Positions 34,886 to 47,099 of a stretch of DNA of 64,000 bases are shown piece after piece. This DNA is from Cavia porcellus (lineage: Eukaryota > Chordata > Mammalia > Rodentia > Caviidae). Below the pieces are notes generated by a model. It worked only from the letters and a program-made list of their open reading frames with translations, did not search any database and had not been told where the DNA came from. Where the stretch lies: assembly GCF_034190915.1 (NCBI RefSeq), contig NW_026947507.1:30804001-30868000 (forward strand), given 5' to 3'. A program made the translations under genes and the position numbers. How positions within the stretch are numbered: position 1 is the first letter of the stretch; each line of letters begins with the position of its first letter.

Positions 34886-35246
34886 CTGTTTCCCAGACAT
34901 TTCTTTCAATAATTCACCCACACGATCTTACTTATCTTCACAATAACTCTATGTTTTGTGTGTTATGACTGTTTTATCTTAGAGATGAGGAAGTTGAGAG
35001 AGTCATACTGAGTAACTCTCAAGATTTTAAAACTAATGAGTGGCTGCTGATGAGAGACAAACACTGAAGTATAACCTAGGTTATCCGGTCTTGGATTATA
35101 AACTTAACTTCTCTTTAAGGCTTCTGTAGCTTCATTTTTGATTAACATCAGTAGTAGGTATTTTTAACTAGTTAATGTTTTGTTTCATTAACACTTTTAG
35201 ACTACAGTAGTGATGAAAATGGGTGACTTTGGATATATTCATACTT

Positions 35247-35430
35247 GTTGGTACTAGTATTTGAACCCAGTGTTTTCATAGTGAGTTACATCCCAGTAAT
35301 ATTTTGTTGTTGCTCTGTTTTGTTTTTATTTTTGGGACAAGGTCTCCTTTTAGGTGCCCAGGCAAGACTTGAACTTGTTGCAGTCCTCTGCCTCAGTGTC
35401 CCAAAGTGCTGGGATAGTCTGACTTGAATG
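35247..35430 (-). mobile_element. B1-dID dimeric SINE, antisense
   Basis: An antisense ID-like unit ('ttggtactagtatttgaaccc', 'gttacatcccagtaat') is followed by an antisense B1 unit ('tttttgggacaaggtctcc', 'gtgcccaggcaagacttga', 'ctcagtgtcccaaagtgctg'). Same architecture as the element near 2 kb. The plus-strand 60-codon frame across it is an artefact. Confidence 0.75.
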
Positions 35431-37844
35431 GTGTTGTTTTATTGCTTTTGATACATTTATTTAAATTTTGGTACCATTATGTTATGACAAACATTTCTTG
35501 CATAAATACAGAAGTGTTCTTACATTCCCATTTACTCAAAGTGCTTCTCAGAAATGTACTTAAGTACTAAATGACTTTCAATGGAAAGATAATCATAGAT
35601 GTTCTTTTCTTTGAACTGAAGACATATTTTATTGGTAAGATTCTAATAGCTTAATAATTGTTTTTGTCAACCTAGTGAGGCCAGCATTATCTTATGATCC
35701 AGAATTTAATTTACTTGAAGTTTTCATTGAATATTATATTCACATTGTTAAGATAGTTTTGCATTTCTGCAATGTTTTTACAGTTTTCACATCAAGATCA
35801 TATCAAAGAATTCTCTTGTTTGGAATCCTTGTATGTGCTATCTTATTCCTACATCTTTGCTATCTTAGCTAAGAAATGTTCATAAGCAAACAGGGTCTAT
35901 ATAACCTGGAAATAGGCTGAGTTCTTACATTACCAAAGTGTGATTATTGGTATCTACTACTATAAACTTACTCTATGTGCTTGGACTTGGAGTAGAGACC
36001 AGTGGCTCCTCTTTGGGGCAACATGACCACACTGCAATATTAAGCAAGTCTCCATTTTCCCTTAATTTGCATCTTTATTCCTCTGACCATTACTATGGTG
36101 CTAGAGCATCAGCCTCTCCAGTAACCTGACTTCATGGCACCCAAATCTGTTTACACATCCTTAATACCTGAGAGACCTTGAAGTGGAAGTTATTTCCTCT
36201 TCTTTGTGTAATCACACAGTTCAGGCCCTTTCAAGAAGTTGGGACCATCTTACAGGCATGTCTTGCAATGCAGACTTGAAAGCCCCAAATGATTATTTGA
36301 AAAGAAACCTTGACTTTAAGTATTCCTTTCACTCAATTCAGTGTGGTACTTTCTTGTTTGGACTGAAATCTAGAGAGGTGAAATTGAGGCATGTGTTAGT
36401 TAGTTGACAAAGACCACTCTAAATATTTCAAATACAGAAATGTTAAAATAATATATAGTCATTGTAAAGATATTAAATGAGGTGTAGCAAAAAAGCAGAA
36501 GATAATAATTATTGGAGTAATACAGAAAAGATAAAACCACTCAGTGACAAGTAACTAGTCTAGTGATGCAAAAATCTTTATGCACCTAGATTGCAACACT
36601 AGGTAGGCTAATGTGACTGAAGCCAAGATGCCCAGGAGCTTACTTTGGTGCAACGTTCTGTGGATCCCTCACTGCCACTGCATTCTTCTGTGTTAAGATT
36701 GCAGCTCACAGTCGAGTTAGAGGTGCCACTACAAGGGCATGGAACCACTCTTCCATTTCTATTCCTTTCTAGTTTCTAACATGTGTCTCCTATTGAAAGA
36801 CCTAAACAGGGATCTTAGGAGACTCAGGGAAAGGTAGCTCACTGAGAGCAGAGAGACAGAAATCCATGCTTCTTGTTATCTTTAATTTTTGAGGTCCATT
36901 TGCAATCTTCTGTCCATACACAACTTCAACACAGCTAGGATATCCATTACACGTGTCTGGCTTCTGCAATACAAACCACTTTCATACAAATGAAGAGTCG
37001 CTTACCCTCCCTCCCTAAAGGAAGAAACGATGTTTCATTAATGTCTGTTGCTATCTCTGAGGGTGGAAATTCTTTTGGTTTAGTAATATTTTCATTGGAT
37101 CTGCTATTTTCTAAAATCCTTATTTAAAAGTGTTCTAATCCCAGCATCTCTTCAATAAATCTATAGGGATGATAAGCAAGAAAAATAAGTTTATATATGC
37201 AAATAAATAGTGAAGAAACCAAAAAGATCTACTGCTAATGCCCTCATGCTCTAGGTATAGTCCTTGTTCACCTATGACTGTGCTCTTCCCCTGTTACCAG
37301 CCAGAACCTCAGATTGTCAATGTTCTTTCTCTAAAAAATAACCTAAATCTTCATTTCCAAAGAATCTTAAATTCTGTGACCCTGAATTGCTGAATTTTTC
37401 TATTAACTTAAATCATTAAACATAGAATAATAAAAACCTGACTCAGGATTCAAATATAACCCTCCTTATTTCAAACAACCAATTTTCTTTGATAATTGAG
37501 GTTAATTAACTTAGTAACTTTCATCTTTACCAATTGCTTGAAAGGAAAAGAATATAAGGTGAACTAGTGAGAGTTTCAATGTTCAATTAAATTAGACAGT
37601 ACTTTATAAGCCCTTGGTAACCCAGAATTCTGAATCATCAAAGATAAAATTCTTGGGAAATGGCTGTTAAAAAAAAAACCTACAAGTGAGTTATAGGATT
37701 TATAGAGTGGAACTACTTACATGGCATGCCTTGATTTCAGTTCCCAAATCATAAAAACCACATCCTACCAAGCTATTTTCCAATTTCACAGAATGCCTTC
37801 ACTGAGTAGTCAATTGAAATATCCACAGTTCTGTCCCATTATCT
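35431..37844. other. Unassigned sequence
   Basis: Mostly AT-rich with nothing recognised. The part at 36580-36860 is more balanced in composition and could be an unidentified old repeat. Plus frames at 35675-35872, 35947-36129 and 36183-36407 show no domain. Confidence 0.45.
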
Positions 37845-38700
37845 GCCATTGAGTGATGATGAGCTAGGACCCCGGCCCTTCCCTCTTCCCTCTGATAGAA
37901 GGGAGTGTGATTTGGCTAACAGATGTCATGTCCCATCTCCTCACCTCACACCCATGCCTTGTCAGGGTTGGCCTGGACCAGTCAGTCCTCAGGTCTTTCC
38001 TGACTTCCCTGGAGTTACTTTGGGACAGACATTCAGTTTGCCTTGACAGAAGGCACAGCTAATGAGGACCGAGGCCACTTTCTGCCACTGGAGGATACTC
38101 CAGGCACTGCAGTGACCTCTTTGGGGAGCAACCAGATCTCTCTTGCAAAGGCAAATGTTAGGGAGGGATTGGGTTACATAGTTGATATCCCCGAAATCCC
38201 TGAGCCCATGACTTGTGATCAACATGGAAGTCCTTCCGGAGATTCATGGAAAGCAGTGACAGTCATTGATGTCAGCCGCCCGTTTTCAGAAAGCATTTTC
38301 AGAGATGAGAGGAGAGATGCTAATCAAGCAGCTGCTTCTTTCCAAGTTCCACAAACTGTTGATAGCTGCACCTGTCCTAGACGCCCTGAAGTGGCTCCTA
38401 GAGGTATCCTATTTGATCAGGGTGGGCTTGAATCTCAGACCTATCCCAGATGACTCTCTTTTACCACTATTGATGACTCTGCCCTGAATCCACTCCTGAT
38501 AACTGTGCCCTGATCCTGGTATCCTCCTTGTAAGTCCTTAAGATGTCCAAAAAAAGTACACATTTGCATTTGTAGCTTGGGCTTGATCCTCTTCTATGTA
38601 AGCAGCACTCCCTCATACTCCTTGAGTTAGTTGAGGGGAGCTCTTTACTGTGTACTACCCCTCTGTGCTATAGCACAGAGCCTTATAAAACTTTGGATGG
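37845..38700 (+). other. GC-richer block with overlapping open frames, unidentified
   Basis: The block stands out by higher GC and by three plus-strand frames: 37849-38046 (65 codons), 38043-38453 (136 codons) and 38266-38487 (73 codons). I recognise no domain in any of them. The right end carries a 20-bp perfect palindrome and a TATA-like motif, which would fit an LTR promoter. Candidates are an unrecognised endogenous retrovirus fragment or a processed pseudogene. I do not call a gene. Confidence 0.4.
38661..38690 (+). promoter_or_regulatory. 20-bp perfect palindrome followed by a TATA-like motif
   Basis: CTCTGTGCTATAGCACAGAG (38661-38680) equals its own reverse complement. TTATAAAA follows at 38683-38690. 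Position next to an unidentified GC-richer block suggests an LTR-type promoter, but transcription is not shown. Confidence 0.4.
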
Positions 38701-38956
38701 TCCTGTGAATCTCATGCTTATTATATTGGTTAGAGTGTGTAAACTAATCAACCTCTAATGAAGCTGCACTTTTCTGATTCTTGATTTCTATCTGATTTGA
38801 GCAGAAGAAAACAAGTGGATTGGTAACCATAAGTTACATGGCATAAACAATAAATTCTCTAACCTATGCCTTTTGTTGTTCTTTAGTTAAAAGCAATGTT
38901 CTGTGGGATACATGGTAGTGGATAAGATCTTAGTCCAGTGGTGATAAGACTTATAC

Positions 38957-39033
38957 TAGTGGTGGTGAGCCTATGGCACACATTTCACACCAGGCTGTTA
39001 TCAACAAAAACTCTAATGGGTTCACCATCACTA
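38957..39033 (+). mobile_element. 77-bp hAT-type miniature transposon with target duplications
   Basis: The element starts TAGTGGTGGTGAGCC and ends GGTTCACCATCACTA; the two ends are inverted repeats with 13 of 15 positions matching. It is bracketed by 8-bp direct repeats, ACTTATAC (38949-38956) and GCTTATAC (39034-39041), 7 of 8 matching. Eight-base target duplications are typical of hAT transposons. The terminal 'GGTGA.CCTATGGCAC' resembles a non-autonomous hAT family I remember from other mammals. There is no coding sequence; it would have needed transposase in trans. Confidence 0.75.
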
Positions 39034-39622
39034 GCTTATACCATTTTGAGGAGGGAAAAACATATTCATATCCTGGGTGAGTGTGTAGGCCAGTTAGCAC
39101 AAATCACTGCTCATACTGTTATTAAAGGGTTTCAGTGTAGCCCATTTAATGCCCAGTAACTCTATGGTGACCCAGCTGGTCACTTCTGCAGTCACTGACT
39201 GTTAATTATTGGTGTTTGTTGTTAACTACTGGTGATAGGAAAGACTGTGCTGCTGAACCTATATGCACCTTACACCCTTGCAAACATGGCTATCTTGCAT
39301 TCATTGTACTGAGGTGAGTGGAGAAAAAAATGCCAGACAGGGACATATTGGGCCATCTTTTTTCCCCCACCTGATTATTTGGATCCTACACACAGACATG
39401 CACACATCTAACTTTGCTAGCACTTCATGGTCTGCTTAGATAATAGTTTCTCTAGTAAATTTTCCCTGAAATCAAAATAATTAGAAGCTATCTTTGGGTC
39501 ACATTGCATAGTAGTTTTGTACTGTAATTCATTCTTCTCTCTGTTTTTAAAATATTCTCTGTATGCATGGGGTGGGGCATGATGGGTATTGTTTCCAGGG
39601 CCTTTCAGTGAACTATATAACC
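39034..39622. other. Unassigned sequence
   Basis: No gene or known repeat recognised in this stretch. Confidence 0.45.
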
Positions 39623-39729
39623 ATTTTTATTTTTTGTGACGCTATTGCTAAAACAAGTTGGTCTTGAATTTGGGATCCTCCTGCTTCAGTTTTGCAGGGT
39701 GCTAGGATATGAGGAGTGTAACATGCCCT
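39623..39729 (-). mobile_element. B1 SINE, antisense
   Basis: Blocks seen: 'ttttattttttgtgacgc', 'agttggtcttgaatttggg', 'atcctcctgcttcagttttgc' and 'gtgctaggatatgaggag'. These are the antisense B1 landmarks in the correct order. It is highly diverged. Confidence 0.7.
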
Positions 39730-40041
39730 AATTTATAAATTGCTTCAAGAATAATGTTTCCCAATTTTACTATAAGCTACTTATATAGAGGTCATTTTTT
39801 GTAAGCTCTGGAACTTTAATGTCAAAATTTGTTGGAAATGACTGCAAGACATTCTGTTTTAATATTTTTAGTTATTATATTTAAGCTATGAATTTTCTAA
39901 TAAATCTCCTCTCTCTCTCTGTGTCTATCCTCTACTCAGATATGTATCTTATTGGTTCTGTCTCTCTCAAGAACCTTGACTAATATAAATGGTATCCTAG
40001 GGGTTTGCATATGTCAAAAATGCATAAAAGTTTACATGCTT

Positions 40042-40182
40042 GGCTGGTCATTGTGATGCGTGCTTGTAATTCCAAAACTGGGAGGCTGAGATAGGAAGAT
40101 CTAAAGTTCAAGGCAATTTTAGGCTACCTAAAGAGTTCAAGGTATAGTGTGATGCTGTCTTAAACAACAGAACAAAACAAAA
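40042..40182 (+). mobile_element. B1 SINE with internal duplication
   Basis: Sense B1: 'ggctggtcattgtgatgcgtg', 'cttgtaattccaaaactggg', 'aggctgagataggaagatc', then two versions of the 'agttcaaggc..' block (about 40107 and 40134) and an A-rich tail. The doubled block fits the B1 internal duplication. No ID unit is attached. Confidence 0.8.
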
Positions 40183-41537
40183 ATATTTACATATTAAATA
40201 CATGGAATCAAAAACCAAACAAGCATGAAAAAAGAAACGGTGATGATCATCTCACTGTCATTCTAATTTTCTCACTATATGTCTATACTTTTTCCCATTA
40301 AAAACTTTTAATGACCTCAGAGTGCTGACATATTTAATCAACAATATTAAAGATGATGTGTGTATGTTATTGAGTGCAAGTTTCAGTAATTTAATTTTTA
40401 TTGAATTATTTAAACCCCAAGTTGCATGATAAAAATTAACTTTTGTTGATTTAATTTGTACTAAATTAGTTATTTTTGTACATTTTTCATTTTTCACTAG
40501 TTACTTGTCCTTTCTCGTGTAGTAATGTGCTTTGCATATTATTATGTTACCTTATTTGAGTATTTCTCAATAAATATTGTGTTTATGTATGAATTCTCAA
40601 GATTCTTTTGTTATATTTGTGAAAAAATTTATTTTAAAAATATTTCAAAGAAAATATAATTTACTATTAGTTACCTAGTACACAAATAGAATTTATATTG
40701 ATTCCTCATTAAATTATAGAAAACGTTGAGAGGGATGTATCCTCCCAATGCATTGGTCCTGCTGAGATCCTTTCATAGATAAAGTCCTTAAAAATCTTTC
40801 AGAAGTCAATAAACACCCAGATTTTCAATAACTCAGACTGCACTGCTCCTTAGTAATTTCACCCTGGGAAATCATTTTTAAATGAAACATTCATAGATTT
40901 ATTTTCCTTTTAGTTCCTATGCTGTTATCTACAGGTGATGCTCTCTTTAAGAATTCCATGTATTTTTGTAGAGTTTAATAAATTTGGACATATGTAAAAT
41001 ATCTGTGATCTGATCACCCAAATTAAGAAACAGACTTATCTAACTCCTTGCAATATTTTCCCAGTGTTCTTATGTTTCTGTTTTGGCTTTCTGGTGAGGG
41101 CACTTAATATAAGCTCTAAATTCTTAACAAATTTTGAAGTGCACAATTTTTAGTAGGACCTATATTCAGTCTGCATATCTTCATCTTCCAGGAATCCAAG
41201 TGTAAAGGTACAATTAGTTTCTATGTTATTTCTAAAATCCTTTCGTATTGTTGGAAATATATACCCAGGTGGCTATTAAAAACATTGGATGCATTATTCA
41301 TTTCATGTTTTCTATTTGGTTTATTATTTTTTAGAAAGATAAAGAGAAGAAAATAGTTTGCAATAAATGTTTCCTAATTTTGGCCAAAAAAATCAAGAAT
41401 ACTCTTGAAAGTATATTTTATAAGACTTTTACATTTCTAATGACAGAAAATGTATGTGCCTCGCTAAGTTACATACTTGTTTTCAAATAGCCTAAAACTC
41501 TTGTCTGATTCTAAAAATTATCCATCCATTGATGAAT
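40183..41537. other. Unassigned AT-rich sequence
   Basis: No gene or repeat recognised. Confidence 0.5.
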
Positions 41538-41868
41538 TGTATTAGTCAGCTTTGTATTGCTGCGACAAAATACCTGACATCCACCAAGTTAACAAAGCAG
41601 AGGTTTATTTTAGCTAACAGTCTCAGAGGTCTTGGACCATGGAAGTCAAAGACATTATGACGGATGGACATACAGGAGGAATGCTGATCGGCTCTTGACA
41701 GCCATTTAGCAGAGCTAGGAAAGGAGCTGAAGAATAAGGAGTCAGGAAACAGACACAGTCCCCAAAACCACAGCTCCATGACCCACACAGACACACTTAG
41801 ACTTGTGCTTTTGTAATGTGGGTGTCTATCAAGCCAAGGAAGCCAAAGGAGTTGACAGTCAAGATTAA
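41538..41868 (-). mobile_element. MaLR LTR, antisense
   Basis: Opens with 'tgtattagtcagctttgtat' and 'gcgacaaaatacctgacat', the hallmark antisense start of MaLR LTRs. It continues with 'aacaaagcagaggtttatttt', 'cagtctcagaggtcttgga' and 'ccatggaagtcaaagac', and ends in a less conserved part. The polyadenylation region is the 'tttatttt' complement. No internal sequence adjoins it. The minus frame at 41546-41875 is an artefact of the LTR. Confidence 0.8.
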
Positions 41869-43387
41869 TCTTCATATTAATCTAGTTTTATTTAGTATAT
41901 AATCTGTTTTCCACATAATTAAAATAAATAAGCCCCATCATATAATTCATACTTAATTTTCCTAAAACTATATGTCTGTAGTTTTATGATAAATGTATAA
42001 ATTTGCCATTTGGATTTATAGATTATAAACAGATACCCTTTGGGCTTTCATGTCACCTGATTATAAATAATCATTTATTTTTAGCATTTCTAAACATGGA
42101 ATAATACTGATTTAAAAAACATTAAATTGTTGAAATCAATTTTATAATTAGTTTCTCTGCCTAACTGTAGACTTACCAAGCTTTGCACACAGGGATCCTA
42201 AAAAAACCAGTTAATCTACTTTTTATCTGAATGACCTTTTCTATTTATCTTAGAGATTAACTCCTTGGTGAGAAACACACAAACACATTTTTATCAAAGC
42301 TAGTTAACTAGGTTGTCATTTTCCTAACATTTAAACCAGCCCTATTTCTTATTCTTGATTTGTTTCTTGGGAAATGGGCTACTATTGTCTTGTATCTCAT
42401 ACCCCTGATTGTGCTTGAGCACCATTTTTAACTCATGTCTAAACTTAATGTCTTTGTTGAATTTCCTTATCTGTATTAATATTAGTCAACAAATAACAGA
42501 GAGCAAGCCATGACTTACACATTTGCCTAGATCCCAGAGAATGTTTTTGCCTTTTAGCTTCAAATGCCTGAAAAAGAACTGTTAGTTGTGGAATAAATGA
42601 GAATTTCTTCAGTTTCTTGATGAACCACAGTGATTTTATCTATAATCATGTGAATTTGTACTAACTTGAACAATTAAGATGTCTAGAGTGGTACGTTTGT
42701 GGCTGGAACCCTAGAAATTTTCTAGGCTTGAATATTAACTCTGTCTGTTGTAGCAGTGTGCTTGCTAGTCTAAATATTTGAGTCTTCAAAAAATTCATCT
42801 ATCAAAAGTTCATTGCAGTATACAGTTAATATTTAACACATTAATATTAGTTATAATATATAGCAAATGTATATTATATATTAAATAGTTACTATTTAAT
42901 ACATATTACCGTTACTAATTGGTATTTGTAACAGTGAAACATTGAAATTCCCATGACTAAATATGAAATTTATTGTATTAATTACAATTTTATGGTTAAT
43001 ATTAATCCATTACATATTCATTAAAGAAACGCTTTCATATTTTGAAACAAAATTCAGAAAATCATCATGCAGTGTTTTTGCAAGTGATAACCATTTGATA
43101 AGATAAATAAAAGACTCTCATGGCAAGTCATGGTTAGCCTGTACTGTAAAGCTTGTGTAGTGGTCATAGATACAGAAAATAAAAATGCGTGCCATATCAA
43201 ACAGAACCAACAAGTGAAAAGCAAAAACATATTTAATGGACAAAAAGTCATTTTCTATCCACAAGAAATAATAATGGCTAGCTCTTACTAATATTATTCT
43301 CAATACTTAAAATCAACCAATAAACATTAGTTAAGAAAAATTTTATTTCCAGGAAGTTTATTATTATTATTTATTTACTTATTTTTT
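41869..43387. other. Unassigned AT-rich sequence with a cruciform-prone palindrome
   Basis: A 10-bp perfect inverted repeat with a 3-base loop lies at 42879-42901 inside TA-rich sequence. Otherwise nothing is recognised. Confidence 0.5.
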
Positions 43388-43447
43388 AGTGTCAGGAATC
43401 AAACTCAGGGTCTCACGTTTGTCAGGCAGGTCCTAGCCCTATCATTT
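43388..43447 (-). mobile_element. ID-like SINE fragment, antisense
   Basis: 'agtgtcaggaatcaaactcagg' followed by 'gtctcacgtttgtcaggcagg' and 'tcctagccc' is the complement of an ID element from its RGTTCRAT region back toward its 5' part. The A-rich tail would be the T-rich stretch just left of it (43362-43388). Confidence 0.7.
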
Positions 43448-44370
43448 GCTTTTAACTGACTTTTCTTTCTTCTTACTTTTACTAAACAACTTGTATATTC
43501 CTATAATCACACAAAACATTTCCAAAGTTTTTCTGTAACTTACAGAACTACCAAATTTTTAAAACTAGCTTTTTCTCAAAATTCAAAGCTTCCCTTGCTC
43601 AGTTGTATCCTCTCTTATCTGATTCCTATCCAGAAAAATAGTAAGGAATGTGAAATCTTAGCAAAAGATCTTCGTGGACTGGAATGTGTTTAAAATTATA
43701 CTATGCAATTGCCACAAACACACTGAAAGAAATCAATTGGCATCTGCTTTTGAAAAATCTATAATAACTATACTTTCAGTTCCCAAGGGTTTTATTCTTG
43801 ATAACTATATATTATTTTTAATGCACCAAACTCTTAAGTTACAATATTCTATCTGCAGTCTGTACTGTAATATCAATGAAAATTCGGCAAAGGAACTGTC
43901 AAGAAGGGCTGTGTATTGTTGAGAGCATAATATTACTCATTATTATGACTACTTATGCTACTGGACTGGGAAATATAATGTTCTATGTGAGTATGCAGAA
44001 CCTTAATTTTTATCTTTAGTTCCATAGTGAGAAAAATGAAGCTTTCCCCAAGCATATGTTTTTTTTTAATTGCTGCAAATATTTTTTGAGGATAATAGCA
44101 AATTTAAATTGTGATAAATCTTTGCAAGGTATTGGCTTGTTAACATCATAAAATGAATCTTTTTGATTACTATAAGAATTTCAAATTCAAAGTCTAAGCA
44201 AACCTTTGATAAGACCTATAAATCAGAATTGTTAAATACAGACTTTTCTATAATTAAATAATACATGCATTACACAGAAAGTCTTTCATTTGCTGAAAGT
44301 TCAATGCATAGTTTTTGATATTTTAAATTTTGTTTATAAGAATATATATATATTAAGTGTCAGAAATATA

Positions 44371-44461
44371 GATTAGGAATAGACGACTTGCTTAGCACTT
44401 AGGAGGCACATTTCCAGCTGCCGAAAGAAAAAAAGAGATTAAAAACAAAACAAAACCAAAA
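44371..44461 (+). mobile_element. ID-like SINE fragment with A-rich tail
   Basis: 'gattaggaatagacgacttgc', 'ttagcacttaggaggcac', 'atttccagctgccg' and a long A-rich tail follow the ID layout with heavy divergence. The call rests mainly on the 'cttgcttagca' centre and the tail, so it is tentative. Confidence 0.45.
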
Positions 44462-47099
44462 CCCAGAAAAATTTTAAGAAAAAATTGGACAAAAACCTAT
44501 CAAATAGTTCGAGATTATGAAATGGAATCACAGGATACAGCAAGTGATAGCAAGACAAAAATCTCTGGATTTCGTGGACTTGCTAAGTACAGTACTTCTG
44601 TAAAATATAAATAGCTAATGCTTTGACTTGGTTTTGGAAAAAAAATCAAGTTGTAAACTCAGACAATAGTACTGTTTTCTTTCATGTGCCATCTATGTAA
44701 TTTATTGTTTTGATATTAACAATGGTTCAAACAAGATTAATAAAGAAGCTGAATCTGAATTAAAGAGCCATGAAATACTAATGTATTTCTCTTGATTAAA
44801 GAATCCATAAATTGTTGTTTGTCTTGTAATTTTTCTTAGTTGAATTTTGAAAGTATGAAATGTATCATTTATCTAAAATTTTTATAAATTATGAGCATTT
44901 ATGCATATACTACCAGCATTTGCTTATACACTTCAATATTTTGAAGTTTTATATATATTTAAAATGTATATAAAATATTAGCTTAGAATTTTCATCTATA
45001 GTTGCTTATTTTTGTGGAAAACTGAATTATCCTTGAAAACTTTTATCTAAAGCATCCATAGTATGAAAATTTTTATTTCTTTTTTTTTTTTTGCATACTT
45101 CAAATAAAAGTACAGGTCTCTAAAAATACTTTATATGTAATATGTAAATATAATTCATTTAGCCCACCAAATGTTTATCTTGTAGTTTCATATTCAAAAG
45201 CTGAATTAGTAAAACTGGGGAAAATAATATACAATAATCTACTGTCTCATTACACAAATAAATTACAATAAATTTGACGCTATTCCCTATTTAGAATTTT
45301 TAAGAGAAAATTTCTTCTTATGGAAAATTTGAAGAGAGAATGAATGTCACTGTAATTTCTCTTACTAGTAGAATTACCTTGATGCTGTCATAATTTGTAT
45401 GACACTCAATTTTTTAAATTGTGAAATGTGATAGATTATGATTCTCTGATATAGGAATATGAATACAATAAGAGAAGCATGCTGGGTAATGCAACCAAGG
45501 AGTTTTAGAGACTTCTTCATGAATGTAGCTTTCATCATGGAAATGTTGATGAAGACATCAACCAAAATTACAGACCCAGATTAAAATAATTTTAAAAAAT
45601 CATCGCTAATGCCCAAAGAAAGTGCATATACTATAAATTAGATCCAATTTTGCCTTCAGCTTTCATATTGCAGGGCAAAAAGCTACTTTTCTGTGCTGGG
45701 TATATTCTTTGTGAAAGTGTGTGGAATCAGATTTAAATATAATGGTAGCAGAATTGGGTGGTGCCTACATTCAACATTAAAGTAACAAATAATTACTTTT
45801 AGTGGTTATATTCCTAAAGCTTTGGCCAAGATGCTGCTCATAGTTGGGGAAGGGTGATATGACATATACTTCCTACTTTATTTTAAACAGTGTATTCTTT
45901 TTTGAAAACCTTTCCACTTATCACATTTGTATTTTCTTTTGCATAAAAGCAGGTTATTTGTTTGGACTCGCTATTGTTCTTCTATCATGGCCTTGGTACC
46001 AATGCTTCATTGCCTCTTACTCAGCCCAGAACAGAACCATCGTTTGTATTCACCCCTAAAATCCTTTTTTAGAAAGCATGTGACGAAGCAATTCATCTAC
46101 ATATTTAATTTTCTATGATACATTATCCAAGAGAAATCCAGCTGGTTATGAAACAACAAAAATTTAAAATAACCCAGCAACTTTTAAATGTTATCTATAT
46201 CGTACCTCGTCTGATTTTATTTTACCACCATGGGAGACAGTTATGGTATTCATTTCTTCTCAGTTTACCTGAGCTCCTTTAGTTTTTTTGAGGAGGAACA
46301 ACACGTTGGCAACTTTTTTTTGTCTCCTTCTGATAAAGATAAAATTCCAAGGGCTTCAGTGGAGAGAAAGAAGGCAGGTTGGGAATGGGTACACTACCTG
46401 TGTCAAAACCACCATCTACATATTTTTTCCTAGCAAAACTGGGTGCTACAGGTTTCAACAAATAATTTGAGAAAAAGCACCTTACTGTGTAAGAAAGGCT
46501 GTGAGATTTGATATCCAGGACAGAATAATGGCAGCATGAGATTTTAATGTCGATTCTAATTTAAGTATTCCACATGGATGGTGCTGAGTAGTAGCAGTGA
46601 TTTGTGAAGATGTGCTTCATTAAAATCCTGTTTCTTTTTGCATAAAATGAATTGCAAGTCAGGATGAAGGAACCAAGTATGGCTAATTTCAGGAATTATC
46701 ACACTGCTGGCTTCACAAGTTTGAAAATGAGACACAGTTTATAAACTGGTCTATTTTTACCACGTGTATTTCTTTACCATTGCTCTGAACAGAGTGCAAT
46801 GCCCAGTTCCTTGATGCTTTTGTGATGTGGCCTCCAAATGTCTTCAGCTAATGGTCGCACGTAAGCTTTTAGGAATGTGTGAATCTTTCTAATGAGATGA
46901 AACATTTACCATGTCTCTCTGCCTTTGCTGTTTTATTTCTTGTAAAGTTGCTATCTTCTTGATCAGACACTGGCTCAAAGCTATGTTGAGGACTTAAGAG
47001 GAGGATGCATCAGAATCACTCCAGAGGTACTTAATTGCTTTGTTCCTATTTTTCCATTTTTGGCAAAAGCCCCAATACAGTGTGTAAATTGATATATCC
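44462..47099. other. Unassigned AT-rich sequence
   Basis: A T-run lies at about 45080-45092. At 46990-47040 the phrase 'gatgcatcagaatcactcc' recalls a MER5-type hAT element but is too short to call. No coding signal: overlapping frames at 45844-46118 and 46230-46470 share no domain. Confidence 0.45.

Noticed and set aside
46990..47040. MER5-type DNA transposon fragment ('gatgcatcagaatcactcc')
   Set aside because: Only about 20 bases match; the rest of the element is missing.
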